Assembly: GCA_964017045.1 (NCBI GenBank)
Contig: OZ024794.1
Coordinates: 21,563,316 to 21,627,315, forward strand
Direction: 5' to 3'
DNA from: Omphiscola glabra
Taxonomy: Eukaryota; Mollusca; Gastropoda; Lymnaeidae
Length of the DNA: 64,000 nucleotides
Under the pieces are notes generated by a model. The model made no database searches. It was not told the DNA's origin and saw nothing but the letters and a program-made list of their open reading frames with translations. Positions 46,785 through 59,000 of this stretch are shown here, in pieces. Position numbers and translations under genes: made by a program. How positions within the stretch are numbered: the first letter of the stretch is position 1; each line of letters opens with the position of its first letter.

Positions 46785-47107
46785 TGTGTGATGAGTTCTC
46801 AGGTGTGTGATGAGTTATTAGGTGTGTGATGAGTTATCAGGTGTGTGATGAGTTATTAGGTGTGTGATGAGTTATTAGTTGTGTGATGAGTTATTAGGTG
46901 TGTAATAAGTTATCATGTGTGTGATGAGTTATCAGTTGTGTGATGAGTTATCAGGTGTGTGATGAGTTATCAGGTGTGTGATGAGTTATCATGTGTGTGA
47001 TGAGTTATCAGGTGTGTGATGAGTTATCAGGTGTGTGATGAGTTATCAGGTGTGTGATGAGTTATCAGGTGTGTGATGAGTTATTAGGTGTGTGATGAGT
47101 TATCAGG
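46785..47107. repeat. 19-bp minisatellite, about 17 copies
   Basis: Unit GTGTGTGATGAGTTATCAG. Units A and B have a single GTGTGGCCAGTTATCAAG at the matching place. Confidence 0.95.
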
Positions 47108-47159
47108 CAATTACTGAACAGACATGGGGGTATTTTATTATATTATAAAAATTGTTTTT

Positions 47160-48470
47160 TTTAACGCTATAATTTATAGCGTAGTACCTCAACCTAGGGC
47201 TGAGCTCACCACGCTGTACATAAAATTTAACAAACATAATCATGAACTTAAAAATTAACAAACATTAATTAAATAAAGCAAAACAAATGTGTATTCGCCC
47301 AACCATTCCATAACTTTTTAAATGTCAAGCCATGGACAAATAGGGTCCAATCAGTTATCGCAAACGGCTTGACCTCCAAGAAATCCATTATTGAATTCGG
47401 AGTACCCCAGGGCTCGGTCTTAGGCCCGGTGCTTTTCACTATGTACGTTCAGCCCCTGGGTGAATTGATCAAGCAGTTTGACATGGTATATCACGTGTTC
47501 GCGGATGATACCCAACTTCAGAAATCCGTGATCCCCTCTCAGTTCCCTCAGCTTCTTAATATGACACAGAAGACAGTGGAGTCAGTTAAACACTGGATGA
47601 CAATAAACAAGCTCAAATTAAATGATGAAAAGACTGAGGTGATCCCCATTGCTACCGCTCAAAAATTAAAATCTTTAAAAGATCCTCCATCCTTTACTCT
47701 CTCAGGCGTGCAGATTGAGTTTGCTCAAACAGTGCGAAACCTGGGTGTCTACTTAGACAGAACACTAACTATGGAAAATCACATTAACATGATTTGCAAG
47801 GCGATTTTTCTAGAGCTGCGCAGAATTAGTCATATCAGACCCTTCTTAACGTTGGATGCATCAAAAAGGCTGATGTCTGCATTCGTGCTATCACGCATGG
47901 ACTACTGCAATGCTCTCATGGTGGGTCTTCCAGCTACGCTCCTTGATAAAATTCAAAAAGCACAGAATAATGCGGCTCGAATTGTTCTTCGTAAACGCAA
48001 ATTCGACCATGCTAAAACTCTTCTGATAGAATTGCATTGGCTGCCGGTCCGCGCTCGCATAGAGTACAAAATCGCAACTATGTGCTACCGCTGCTTGCAT
48101 GAGCTGGCACCGTCCTATCTCCAAGCGCTAATGACGCCTTATGTACCCACTAGACAACTCCGCACATCCGATAGTGGCAAACTCTCGATACCGCGTGTTC
48201 GCCTTGAAACTTACGGAAAGCGCACGTTCGCATTTGCTGGCCCAACCATTTGGAACACCCTTCCTGACGCTCTCAAAAACAGCCAGACGCTGGAGTCCTT
48301 CAAAACAAATTTAAAAACTCATCTATTTCGCCAGCACCTGCTGGAATGATGTTGTCTACCATCTTTTCCAGCTTGTTATTATCTCCCAGCTTAGTTTTTG
48401 TACCGCGCTTCGAGGCTTTGGGATGAAGCGTGATTTTTCAAATGAACTTTATTATTATTATTATTATTAT
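47160..48470 (+). mobile_element. 5'-truncated CR1-like LINE with open RT C-terminal half
   Basis: An open frame of at least 326 codons runs to TGA at 48347-48349; it opens upstream of 47369, so no native start is present. It contains FGVPQGSVLGPVLF, the catalytic FADD (about 47498-47509), NKLKLNDEKTEV, LGVYLD, and the C-terminal LHWLPVRARIEYK and WNTLPDAL ... FKTNLKTHLF blocks, typical of CR1/L2-type LINEs. It is followed by a 3' UTR and an (ATT)n tail at 48450-48470. Endonuclease and RT fingers are missing. No stop or frameshift in 1 kb suggests recent insertion. Confidence 0.9.
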
Positions 48471-48475
48471 GGACG

Positions 48476-49075
48476 ACACCCAGCAGTATCGTCTATCGGT
48501 CAGAGGGGGGAATCAGTCAGGATAGTAGAGTTAAAAGAGATGAGTTTTGAGTGCAGTTTTGAAGGCTGTGATGGTTGGTATATTGCGGATGTGTAGTGGA
48601 AGAGAATTCCATTGTTTCGGGACACAGAAAGAGAAAGATCTTTCATCGTATGTTTTTGTGCGAGTCTTGGGGACAGAAAGAATACGCGCTTCTGAGGAGG
48701 AGCGAAGCTGTCGAAGGGGTGAATAGACAGAGAGAAGTTCGGTTTGATAGGAAGGGCAGGAATTCGAGAAAAATTTGTGGCAGAGAACAGAGAGTTTGTA
48801 ATCAATCCGTGCTTGTACAGGGAGCCAATGAAGTGAATGAAGTAGTGGTGTGACGTGATCACGTTTTTTTGCCTTTAAAACTTGCCTAGCAGCTGAGTTT
48901 TGAACCTTTTGCAGTTTTTCTAAGAAGTGTTTTGGTGAATCTGACAGAAGAGAGTTGCAGTAGTCAAGAGCATAGACTAGTGGTTTTTGTTGCAATAATT
49001 TTGAGGTAATGGCAAATGGAGCTGATCTGGCGGATAGTGGTGTATGCAGAGCGACAAATGTGAGAGATATGATTA
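48476..49075 (-). mobile_element. Second CR1-like LINE 3' fragment, opposite strand
   Basis: Minus frame 48995-48531: LDYCNSLLSDSPKHFLEKLQ, KVQNSAARQVLKAKKRDHVT, LHSLHWLPVQARIDYKLSVL, QWNSLPLHIRNIPT and FKTALKTHLF. Same domain end as the plus-strand LINE but a different family (about half the residues differ). Its 3' end abuts the other's (ATT)n tail, so the two elements meet tail to tail inside unit C. Confidence 0.85.
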
Positions 49076-49079
49076 TTTT

Positions 49080-49620
49080 ATAGCCCCCACGAAATCTTAT
49101 GTTAAAACATTAGGCATATGTTTAGATCTTAAATCGTTTGCATCGGTCATTTTCATCTGATGTCTCAAAAAAAAGAAATAATTCTTCAATAATCTTTGGC
49201 CCCGATTTGCATCATTCATGAGTTCGTGATAGCACAGTCCTAAACAAACAAAAAAACTTTATTTATGCCTCGAGTCGTAGGTTCGTGCTTAGTGTTATTT
49301 GGTGGTGCTGATTCCAAAAAAAAAACTGCATTGGATTTACCGTGATAACTCTATTTTTTAAAAGTTTTTGTTGAAATTTCAATTTTTTTCGGCAGAAATG
49401 TCTTTTGCAGAATGTCGTCAAACTTTTTTTTTTTTTTTTTTTTTGGTGAGGTAGTGGGAGCACCGTATGCTCAGATCTAAAGCTTTACACACATCTTCTT
49501 AAGCTCAAAACACATCTACTTCGTGGGATTATCTTCCCATCGGCAACCACTTCTGTCTGTTACGAACCCGTTATTATCTTTTGTCTTATTATCTTTTGTC
49601 TTATCATCTGTAGCGCATTA
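49080..49620. repeat. Unit C flank continued
   Basis: 49095-49220 resumes homology with A 23110-23255 (TTTAGATCTTAAATCGT; CTTCAATAATCTTTGGCCCC; ATTTGCATCATTCATGA). A poly-T tract lies near 49425-49444. No gene. Confidence 0.65.
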
Positions 49621-49689
49621 TTTTTGTTATTTCAAGTGTCCTTATCTCACCTGCACTCCTTACAGCCCCAAACATATGCACAACGTTTT

Positions 49690-50222
49690 CTCATACAACC
49701 TTAACCTGTATACCCTCTTAGAACCCCAAACCCTATGCCAACCCTTAGAACCCAAAACCCTATGCCAACCTTGTGCCACCTCTTACAACCTTAACCTGTG
49801 CACCCACTTAGAACCCCATACCCTATGTCAACCCTTAGAACCCAAAACCCTATGCCAACCCTGTGCCACCTCTTACAGCATTAACCTGTGCACCCCCTTA
49901 GAACCCCAAACCCTATGTCAACCCTTAGAACCCAAAACCCTATGCCAACCCTGTGCCACCTCTTACAGCCTTAACCTGTGCACCCCTTAGAACCCCAAAC
50001 CCTATGTCAACCCTTAGAACCCAAAACCCTATGCCAACCCTGTGCCACCTCTTACAACCTTAACCTGTGCACCCACTTAGAACCCCAAACCCTATGCCAA
50101 CCCTTAGAACCCAAAACCCTATGCCAACCCTTAGAACCCAAAACCCTATGCCAACCCTTAGAACCCAAAACCCTATGCCAACCCTTAGAACCCAAAACCC
50201 TATGCCACCCCTTACAACCCCA
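49690..50222. repeat. 27-bp based higher-order minisatellite
   Basis: Units CCCTTAGAACCCAAAACCCT then ATGCCAA, interleaved with CTGTGCCACCTCTTACAACC and TTAACCTGTGCACCC blocks. Located where unit B has CCCACCCTTACAGTCCCAT. Confidence 0.95.
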
Positions 50223-50328
50223 ATCTTGAGCTCGTCACCTCCAGCTAATTATATTTCTTCCCCGATCCCTAATCCCAGAGCCTATCAACCATTCCCTTTT
50301 CTCCTGTATATCATGATACGTCTTGGTC

Positions 50329-51415
50329 ATCTCGGCCAAATCGTCTGATACATTTCTCCCGTGAGCATGTTACTGTAATGACAGGGATTATTCGAGGATT
50401 GTTGTAGCAAGCTATAAAAGAGATAATTTTTAGACGGTTTTATTTTATACAATGCTGCATCTAAGCTAGAATCCCAATTCTAATAACATCTCCATTTATA
50501 CGGGATTAAAGTGTTCAACAAATATTTAAGCTAGTTGAAAACAGATCTGTTAAAAAACACTTTGAAGTTATAAACATTTGTTCTTGATACTGTGAGAACT
50601 AACAAAGAGAAACTGATTCGTGGTTATTTTGGATCAAGTTAATGTACTGAAGACAGCCGTTTTATTAGACAGATTTACATAATGTGGACTGCATGATCCG
50701 TTAAAAATTAGATCATGACACGGCGTTTCTGTATCGTATAAGTCTGAGTACCCCTCTTAAACAGAACACGTACACAATATGGAATAGTTATTTTCATTAA
50801 CCATAAATATAAGGCGTTATCTTTACTAGCGATTAGAATTACGCCTATAACTTTTAGGGCTCATCGAGAAAGAGTTTCATTTTGGGAATAAGCTGAACCA
50901 TTTTAAGGACCACTGATTTCAAAAGTCGACGAATGTAAGGCCGATAATATACATGTTAGAATCTATGAACAGAAGGAGAAGATTGTCACCGATATAACTA
51001 CGAGATCATCGTGTGCCTATTATTGCCACCTAAATTAACACTGTTGATCAGTAGATAGTCCTGTGTTTTGACAATGATTCATTTCTACTTGAGGACAAAT
51101 GCATGATGATCCAATGTATACAATTTAATCACATGTTGGTCAATCATATGTAAAATAACTAAATGTAGGTCCACCAAACAGTTGAAATACATGATGGTCC
51201 ACGATTTCCATTAGAAATACCCGGTGGTCTACAATAGACAGCAGAAATTGCTGGTCGTCCACATTACACAGTAAAGGTACATGGTGGTCCACAGTATACA
51301 TCAGAATTACATGGTGGGCCAATATACGCTGAAGAAATATATTGTAGTCGAGCCTCTCCAGCAGACAAATAAATTGACACACTTGTCAACATGTGAATCG
51401 TATTTAGACACGCTT
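50329..51415. repeat. Flank blocks E, F and G, unit C copies
   Basis: Diverged matches to 38091-38614 (E, near 50329-50450), 38870-39180 (F, near 50455-50790) and 41745-42160 (G, near 50935-51415), in the same order. Block G contains degenerate ~27-bp repeats with TGGTCCAC motifs. No coding frame recognised. Confidence 0.65.
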
Positions 51416-52330
51416 CTCTGTTGTGGACTAATTAATTGACCCATGTGTCTATGCAAAATAAAAATGGCCCACCGGGTTACTTCACCAGAGTTTTCTTACA
51501 CTAAAGACATGATGCTTATGAGTTATTTTAAAATGAAGATCAAAAAGATTTTATCAAAGGCGATAGCCAATGAAAGACATAGATGTGTTGTTTTCCTGAA
51601 AAATATTCAGGTTTTTTTAAACCATTTGTGTCATCTTCGCTATTGTTCGTGTTTGGCGGGCAGAATCTTCGGACGGCTAATCGACCCACTTCCCGTGAAC
51701 TTATCAAGCTGAAATTTGGTAAATAGACTCGTGAATTATTTTTTTTTAATTTTTAAAAAATGATGAAAGTGTTATGTGCAGGGAAACAGGCCGTGACCTG
51801 TTCAGGAAACACCTATGCAATATAAGTAAATTAGAACTCTATCGCATTTCGAAACATTTCATCGTTGATAACCACAAAGGGGGGGGGGGATTGAATGTTG
51901 CAGTTCTGGTATGCTAAATGCACAAGAAATGATTTATATGAAAAATAAAATAATCATAAAGTTTGGTACGTTTGCTCCAATCAGTTTTTGCCAAATTGAC
52001 ACATTTAGATAGGGGGAATATCGTTTCTTTTTTGTTTTGGTTTTAAACTGTACTTCCAATCATTGAACTTATTTGCTTCTCTTCTTAGTTGTTTTAATTG
52101 ATCCGAGCGCACTATTTATCTTTGTTTCCCTTAACTTCTCATTTGATAAGTAGACATTTAAATGAGTGCACTTTGTGTTTGCTGTTGGTTTTACTGAAGA
52201 AACGCCTAAACGTGGTTGTGTTCCCATTAGTTTAATCAAAATAAATCCGTTTACCTGCACAAACTGTTTGTGTCTTTGATCTATGTTTTGGTTGTTTGTT
52301 GCAAATTTAAATGTTTTTTCAAAGGCAAAC
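51416..52330. other. No gene seen
   Basis: A conserved dispersed motif at 51655-51720 is inverted relative to 42980-43025. ACTGAAGAAACGCCTAAACG at about 52193 recalls retroelement 3' ends but is not assignable. Confidence 0.4.
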
Positions 52331-52344
52331 ATTAAATGTAGAGT

Positions 52345-52824
52345 TGAAGTCTTAAATACTCCAAATTGGACAAATTGGAGCGAATCCAACGTAACGCAAT
52401 GCGCTTCATAGCACGCGACTATAAAACCACCACGCCTGGCTACGTCACTGGCCTTTTAAACAGATTTGACATCCCCACTCTCAAGGACAGACGAGAAAAG
52501 ATCCGCCTAACATTCTTATATAAAATGGCCATGGGGCTAATTCCGGCCATCCCAGCAAACAATCATCTCACCCCACAGAAGCCAGGTCGATTAATTAGAG
52601 CCAAACAGTCACTTAACACTGACTTAACATCTGACAACCCCATGAGAAATTACACCCGAAACAATAACAAATGCTTCACTGTGCCTCGGAGTAACACAGT
52701 GCAACATAAGCAGTCATTTTTTCCACGCACCATAATTGCTTGGAACAACCTGGACAATACCGCCGTGAAATCGACAACGATCGAAAGCTTCACGGCCGCC
52801 CTGGCATCTGCTAGGGGCCGTTAG
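52345..52824 (+). pseudogene. LINE reverse transcriptase C-terminal fragment
   Basis: Open frame ending at 52824 with LDKLERIQRNAMRFIARDYK, RRKIRL-like and FLYKMAMGLIPA, FFPRTIIAWNNLD and IESFTAALASAR. This layout (IQRNA-A-RF, then R-T-I-x-x-W-N-x-L, then F) is the C-terminal domain of non-LTR retrotransposon polyproteins. 5'-truncated; no catalytic motifs remain. Confidence 0.75.
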
Positions 52825-53029
52825 ATTGGCAACATCGCTTCCCCAACCGTTGCACATATGCCAGTATATGGATGCAGCAACGTACCGAACCAGAACCAGA
52901 ATCTAAGGTGGGATCAGCAGATAAATTAATGTCTTTCCCATAATAACCATTGTATCGGGCGTGTTTCTCACAATCATTATAAATGTTTTTTAACATCTTT
53001 TAGGCTCGTGTAAAATAGTTAAAATTTTT

Positions 53030-53112
53030 AGGTGTTTTGGTGACCTTTGGTGTTTTGGTGACCTTTGGTGTTTTGTTGACCATTGGTGTTTGGTTGACCA
53101 TTGGTGTTTGGT
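53030..53112. repeat. ~19-bp tandem repeat, about 5 copies
   Basis: Units TTGGTGTTTTGGTGACCT and TTGGTGTTTGGTTGACCA. Confidence 0.85.
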
Positions 53113-53460
53113 TATGAAAACTATTCTATAAGATCACCAAAGTCATTTTCTTTCCTTTAACAAAAGGCCAGCAGATAAGGGTGGAGCACTTAAGATTCTG
53201 GAATGCAATTAAGATCATTTTTTTTAATGTACGAATTGCTTGTCTGGCCTGCCGATTTTGCCCGCCTTGTCGTGTGACGCCCATGGTATTGCTGCAATAC
53301 CGTCGGTACAACTCTGCTTCCAGGTCTTCATACCGGAATTTGTGTGGGATAAAATGATAGATACAGTTAAATTTTAGAATTTACAACAAGAAAGGAATAA
53401 AAAAAGTAAATAGTAGAATGAATTTTAAAACAACTGCAAGTAATTTAAACATCAAAGTAA
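53113..53460. other. No gene seen
   Basis: The minus frame at 53311-53126 shows no recognised domain. Otherwise AT-rich. Confidence 0.4.
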
Positions 53461-53461
53461 T

Positions 53462-53640
53462 TGAGGTATATAATTTAGGTATATTATTTAGGTACATTTT
53501 TAGGTATATAATTTACGTATATAATTTAGGTATATTTTAGGTATATTATTTAGTTATATAATTTAGGTTTATTATTTAGGTATATTATTTAGGTATATTA
53601 TTTAGGTATATTATTTAGGTATATTATTTAGTTCAATAAT
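53462..53640. repeat. 14-bp AT-rich minisatellite
   Basis: Units TATTATTTAGGTATA and close variants, about 12 copies. Confidence 0.9.
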
Positions 53641-54082
53641 GAGTTCAATAGCGTGCAAAATACATAATTCCCGATAACTACGCTAAATGATATTTTTGTA
53701 TATGACGCAACTGCATTCGGCGCGTAATATTTTCGGAAAATGAAATGGTCTCAATTTATGTATGGTGTAAAAAATATGGTCTTTAAAAAGTGGTTGCATC
53801 AAGATATTTATTAGACATCATATTATTTTTAGTTCATGGGCGTGAAATAACAAGTGTGCAGTGAAGTATCATGTGGGAGAAGTGTAGCGAAGATATTGGG
53901 ATTTTTAAATATGCGCTACTTGAGTTCATATTTTGTCAAGTAACATTAGTGGATGGGAAGATCACGCATTGCTTTCGCAAAAGTTTGTGGTTTTTTTTTT
54001 AATAAATTATTTATTCAAGATTTACATCCCTTACAACAAATTAGTTTGCATATCAGGTTTTTTGAGCGATATTGTATATTGT

Positions 54083-54955
54083 GGCAGAGAAGAGGAAAAG
54101 AAAAATAGACGATGTGTATCGGCAATTTCAAGAAGAATGGAGCTTGAAATAATTCTTCAGCAAATCCGGCGAGAAAGCATTGTGTGTGATTTGCAACTAA
54201 AATAATTCATCCTGCGCCGTCGTCATCAAAGCAAACAGGAGAAATATGCACCGTTCGAGGGTAAAGTCCGTGCCGAAAAATTTTCTAAATTACAAAATCA
54301 ACTCACATCTCAGATGACATTGTTCATTAAATCCGCAAAGGAAAATGAATCCTTAACAAAGTTATAAAGTTGCCTAAGTCCTGATTAACAGTGTCAACCC
54401 GTTTACAGATGGTGAAGTAGCGAAGGAATGTCTGTTGTTGGTGGCTGGGGAACTTTTCCCAGAAAAGTCAAAACAATTTGAAAATGTAGCTTTGGATGCA
54501 AATACCATTGCCCGGTGCAAATACCATTGCCCGCTGTTTTGCAGACATGGGTGAAAACATTGTGACTCAAATAGTGAAAAATGCAAATTTCGCCATTTTT
54601 CAATTGCAATGAATGAATCGCTGGACAGCTGTACCACCTCTCAACTGCGTGTGTTCATTAGAGGTCTGGATGAAGACATGAACATAACATAAGAGTTGGC
54701 TTCCCTACATAGCATGTACGGCACTATTACCGGATATTACATATCCAATGAGTTGAAAAAAACATTTAATAATTATAATTTGGACATGGCCTAACCTCAG
54801 TTGCCTGACTGTTGATGGATGCCCAAGGAAGACTTTCCTAATGTCAAAACTTTTGCATCAAGGTACATTTCAATCTTTGGAACAACATACCAGTGTGAGC
54901 AAACATTTTCAAAAATGTAATACGTAAAGAACAATTTGAGAACAAACTTTTCCGA
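54083..54955 (+). pseudogene. Decayed hAT transposase (GTF2IRD2/Charlie8-like)
   Basis: Stops and shifts break it, but the family blocks are in order. At about 54083-54190: RKRKIDDVYRQFQEEW and KALCVICN (BED-like finger). At about 54395-54500: SVNPFTDGEVAKECLLLVAG and ELFPEKSKQFENVALDANTI. At about 54590-54700: HFSIAMNESLDSCTTSQLRV and FIRGLDEDMN. At about 54830-54950: DFPNVKTFASRYISIFGTTY then QCEQTFSKM, the C-terminal hAT dimerisation region. At least six in-frame stops; non-functional. Its C-terminal codons lead directly into the 38-bp array. Confidence 0.8.
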
Positions 54956-56020
54956 TGATAATCTCAGGTCAATGTTGATGTTAGGGACATCGATGATAAT
55001 CTCAGCTCAATGTTGATGTTAAGGACATTGATGATAATCTCAGGTCAATGTTGGTGTTAGGGACATCGATGATAATCTCGGGTCAATGTTGATGTTAGGG
55101 ACATCGATGATAATCTCAGGTCAATGTTGATGTTAGGGACATCGATGATAATCTCGGGTCAATGTTGATGTTAGGGACATCGATGATAATCTCAGGTCAA
55201 TGTTGATGTTAAGGACATCGATGATAATCTCAGGTCAATGTTGGTGTTAAGGACATCGATGATAATCTCGGGTCAATGTTGATGTTAAGGACATCGATGA
55301 TAATCTCAGGTCAATGTTGATGTTAAGGACATCGATGGTAATCTCAGGTCAATGTTGGTGTTAAGGACATCGATGGTAATCTCAGGTCAATGTTGGTGTT
55401 AAGGACATCGATGGTAATCTCAGGTCAATGTTGATGTTAAGGACATCGATGGTAATCTCAGGTCAATGTTGATGTTAAGGACATCGATGATAATCTCAGG
55501 TCAATGTTGGTGTTAAGGACATCGATGATAATCTCAGGTCAATGTTGATGTTAAGGACATCGATGATAATCTCAGGTCAATGTTGGTGTTAGGGACATCG
55601 ATGATAATCTCGGGTCAATGTTGATGTTAGGGACATCGATGATAATCTCAGGTCAATGTTGATGTTAGGGACATCGATGATAATCTCAGGTCAATGTTGA
55701 TGTTAGGGACATCGATGATAATCTCAGGTCAATGTTGATGTTAGGGACATCGATGATAATCTCAGGTCAATGTTGGTGTTAGGGACATCGATGATAATCT
55801 CGGGTCAATGTTGATGTTAGGGACATCGATGATAATCTCAGGTCAATGTTGATGTTAGGGACATCGATGATAATCTCAGGTCAATGTTGATGTTAGAGAC
55901 ATCGATGATAATCTCAGGTCAATGTTGATGTTAGGGACATCGATGATAATCTCAGGTCAATGTTGATGTTAGGGACATCGATGATAATCTCAGGTCAATG
56001 TTGATGTTAGGGACATTAAA
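54952..56020. repeat. 38-bp minisatellite grown from hAT transposase codons, about 28 copies
   Basis: Unit contains GATGATAATCTCAGGTCAAT then GTTGATGTTAGGGACATC. The first copy is continuous with the transposase C-terminus (FSDDNLRSMLML), so that segment is the apparent founder. Variants TTGGTG, GGGTCA and TTAAGG recur in runs. Confidence 0.95.
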
Positions 56021-56091
56021 CTAAAAGCCAGAAATGTCCGTTATTTTGGCATCCAAGAAACAGTTTCACCATTTCCACTAATACACGTGTT

Positions 56092-59000
56092 CAGTGTTTC
56101 TTTCATAAATGTCCCCCCGGGGGCGGGGCATTTAAGATCTTGGGGGGAGGGTGTGCAGTGCCAGTTGTCAGAGGCGTATCTAAGGGATAGCAGATGAGAC
56201 ATACGTCCCTGGGTACCAGACTAGCGGGGGTGGGCTTAGATGGTAATAATTGTTTGCAAAAAATGGGTTTCAGAGTTGGAGGGGAGAGTAAAAATGAATA
56301 TTGTCCCCTGACACCAAACTCTGTAGATACGCCCCAGCTAGTGTCGTCGAAATAAGGCGAATGGGGTGGTCCACCCAGGCGTCACTTTTTCTTTATGTGC
56401 AGATGGGACATTTTCTGCAGAGTTTGTATCGTGAAAGGGGGTACGGAAAATACTTGGCCGCTCATGGCAGCACTAATACTACGCTACTAGGCAGGGCATC
56501 TATCGATACCAAAATCAGCGATCACTTTCATCGAGAAGTAGGGCTGAAATCGTGGGAACCGATAAATCTTGATCGGTGGAGGGGTTTGGGGAGCCTGCTC
56601 CCCAGAAAATTTTTGATTATTTCAAAATCAAGAGGTGCATTTTTTAGTATACTTGAATTCAATGTTACTATTATACCTTTTGAACGGAAGAACATTTTAA
56701 AGGTTTTTTGGGAGGCATTATTTATCCCAGTGCCATATATAATCTGAATTCACTCCATTTGTGGCGTGCCCCAGGGTAATCATTAGGCACAAGCTCATAA
56801 TCAACCCCATACTGTACCATTGATCAGTGTGAGGAAAGGGGTGCATAATTTATGGTGCTAAAGACAGTCTTACAAACTCAAATTGCAGGGTTTTCATTAT
56901 TTTGACGCATACTTGAATTTGTTGTTTCTTTCAGACAGTTTTGAGATGACATTTCAAATATTCGGGTGGAAAGTGCCATAATTATCCATAATAATGACCA
57001 AAAACATCTTAATTTTCGCACCAGCGGGATGTTAACTATATTCATTCTAGTTGTGTACCCTTGAGAGTACGCTTTTGCCCTAGATTATTCTCACCCCTTA
57101 AGTCATTAAAGTCCCCAGAAAATTGTTGATTATTTTCAAAATACAAGAATGCATTTTATCACATATCTGAAATTATTAGTGTAATTTTCTACACTTAATT
57201 TAGAGAGCATAGGAAGAAATGTAGGTGTCTCTTAACTTCAACTTTATCGTGTGCGCACAGCCACCCCTTCGACTGCAGAGTGCCTCGAATATTTTAGGGG
57301 CTTAAAGATGTGATGAGAATATTTTATTAAATTATCATCTTTCCTGCAGGATTGGCATAACGGATATTGCTTGACCAGCTTATGTTATGCAAAAAAATAA
57401 TAATTAAGAAAATAATTATATAACTAAAAATAGTTATGTGGCTTTAATTTTTTATTTACATTATTATTAGAGACAGCTACTCAATAAATAAATGAATTTT
57501 TAAAAATAATTCAATTAAAAAGGATTCCATCTCTAAAAAGCACCGCAAACATTATTTTATATGCTGTACGCAAATGGAAAAAACAAACTTACTGATAATT
57601 ATAATGCTTAGACTACCTTATTTAAATATTTAGTAATTTTACCAGAGTCAAAAAGAAAAAAAAAACAGGCTTATTAGAAAGGTCTACATATTTTATGGGT
57701 TTTGAAAACTGGTCATTTTTATAAATTGCCTATGAAAGGCATAACTATTTTAAGAAGACATGATTTGTTTAAAGAAGACATTATATTTACTAATTAGTGA
57801 TTTTATCTTAAGGAAATTTGTATGCAAATAAAATATAAATTTCCCAATTTTCAGTAGATTGAAATTTTTATTTTTAATTTCAAACTACTATAACATTCTT
57901 GCCTATTCGCCATACTTAAAAATAATTTTATCTAAATTCAAAGAATCTATTTTAAATTGACATATTAGTATTAGCAATTAGAATTTCTTTTTTAAACACG
58001 TATCAAAAAAATGGAATTGGCATGATGATCGAAATGCTAATTCACAAAAAAAAAAAAAGCATTCTACTGGATTCTCATCTAAAATAAAATTAATAATATA
58101 AAAAAATAAGTGCAATGCAAATGGATGGGGCACTTGTTTGTTATTCTGACATTAAAAAGAGAATAGCAGTTGGGAAGTTAATAAAATAAATTTCGGCTTA
58201 ATATTCCAAAAATAATAAAATCTTTTATTCAGGAAACTTTGTAACAAAAGTAGCACATTTCAAGAAAACAAAAACGCTTAATAATAATTTATTTGTATGC
58301 GCCCTTTCAATTTTACAATTAGAAAAAGAAGCTTAATGCCATAATTCAATTTATAATTAACACCTATTCTTCTTTTTAATCATGCTTTTACGATGAGCTA
58401 TAATTTGAAAACAGATTGCACATGTTTAGTACGTGGCTAACTATTATAAAAATTTTAGACCTTTATAGGTAAGTAAATTGAATTTTAATACAGCGTCATT
58501 AAAGTCTTTTAACTTGTCAGTTGCAAAAATAAATAAATAAAAATAGCGATATATGAAAACAACAGGAAGTAATACTGGAACGGTCAGTGCGATTTTTATA
58601 ACCAAATACTATAACTTGATTCGCCTAAAATATACGGATCATCAAATATATCGAACCTAGCGATATTTTATAGATTCCGCTAATTGTAATCGGTTAAAGG
58701 CACCAGTTACTAAGCTTTTTAAAACTTTTTTAAAATTATAATTTTGTCATTTTTAATTAAAAAAATATATATTTGTTATATTGTTTTAAACATTTGTGCT
58801 CCGGCTGGGGGGGGGGGGGGTTGGCAGTGCCCTCCCGGAGAGAAAGCTGAAAGAAACACTGGCCATGAGGCCATCATTCAATGTTTAATTTACATCCTTC
58901 CCTACTGTTAAAGTCATGCTTTTATTATAAAATATAATTTGCAAACATAAAAAGATTGCTCACGTTTGATATTAATTGAGAACTCTATTACAGGTACAGA

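Larger units (their letters stand above)
45690..47130. repeat. Third unit (C), upstream-flank remnant
   Basis: Outside its two arrays this matches units A and B: TTTTCTGACTAATT, TGTCTGTCACAA, TTCTGTCTACAGGTATTC and, after the arrays, TTATCAGGCAATTACTGAAC then AGACATGGGGGTA, against A's 22645-22745 and 23050-23090. Divergence is much higher than between A and B. Confidence 0.75.

Noticed and set aside
49690..50222. CCCTAA/AACCC-like motifs suggesting interstitial telomere repeats
   Set aside because: The unit is a 27-bp CCCTTAGAACCCAAAACCCT-type minisatellite, not a hexamer telomere repeat.
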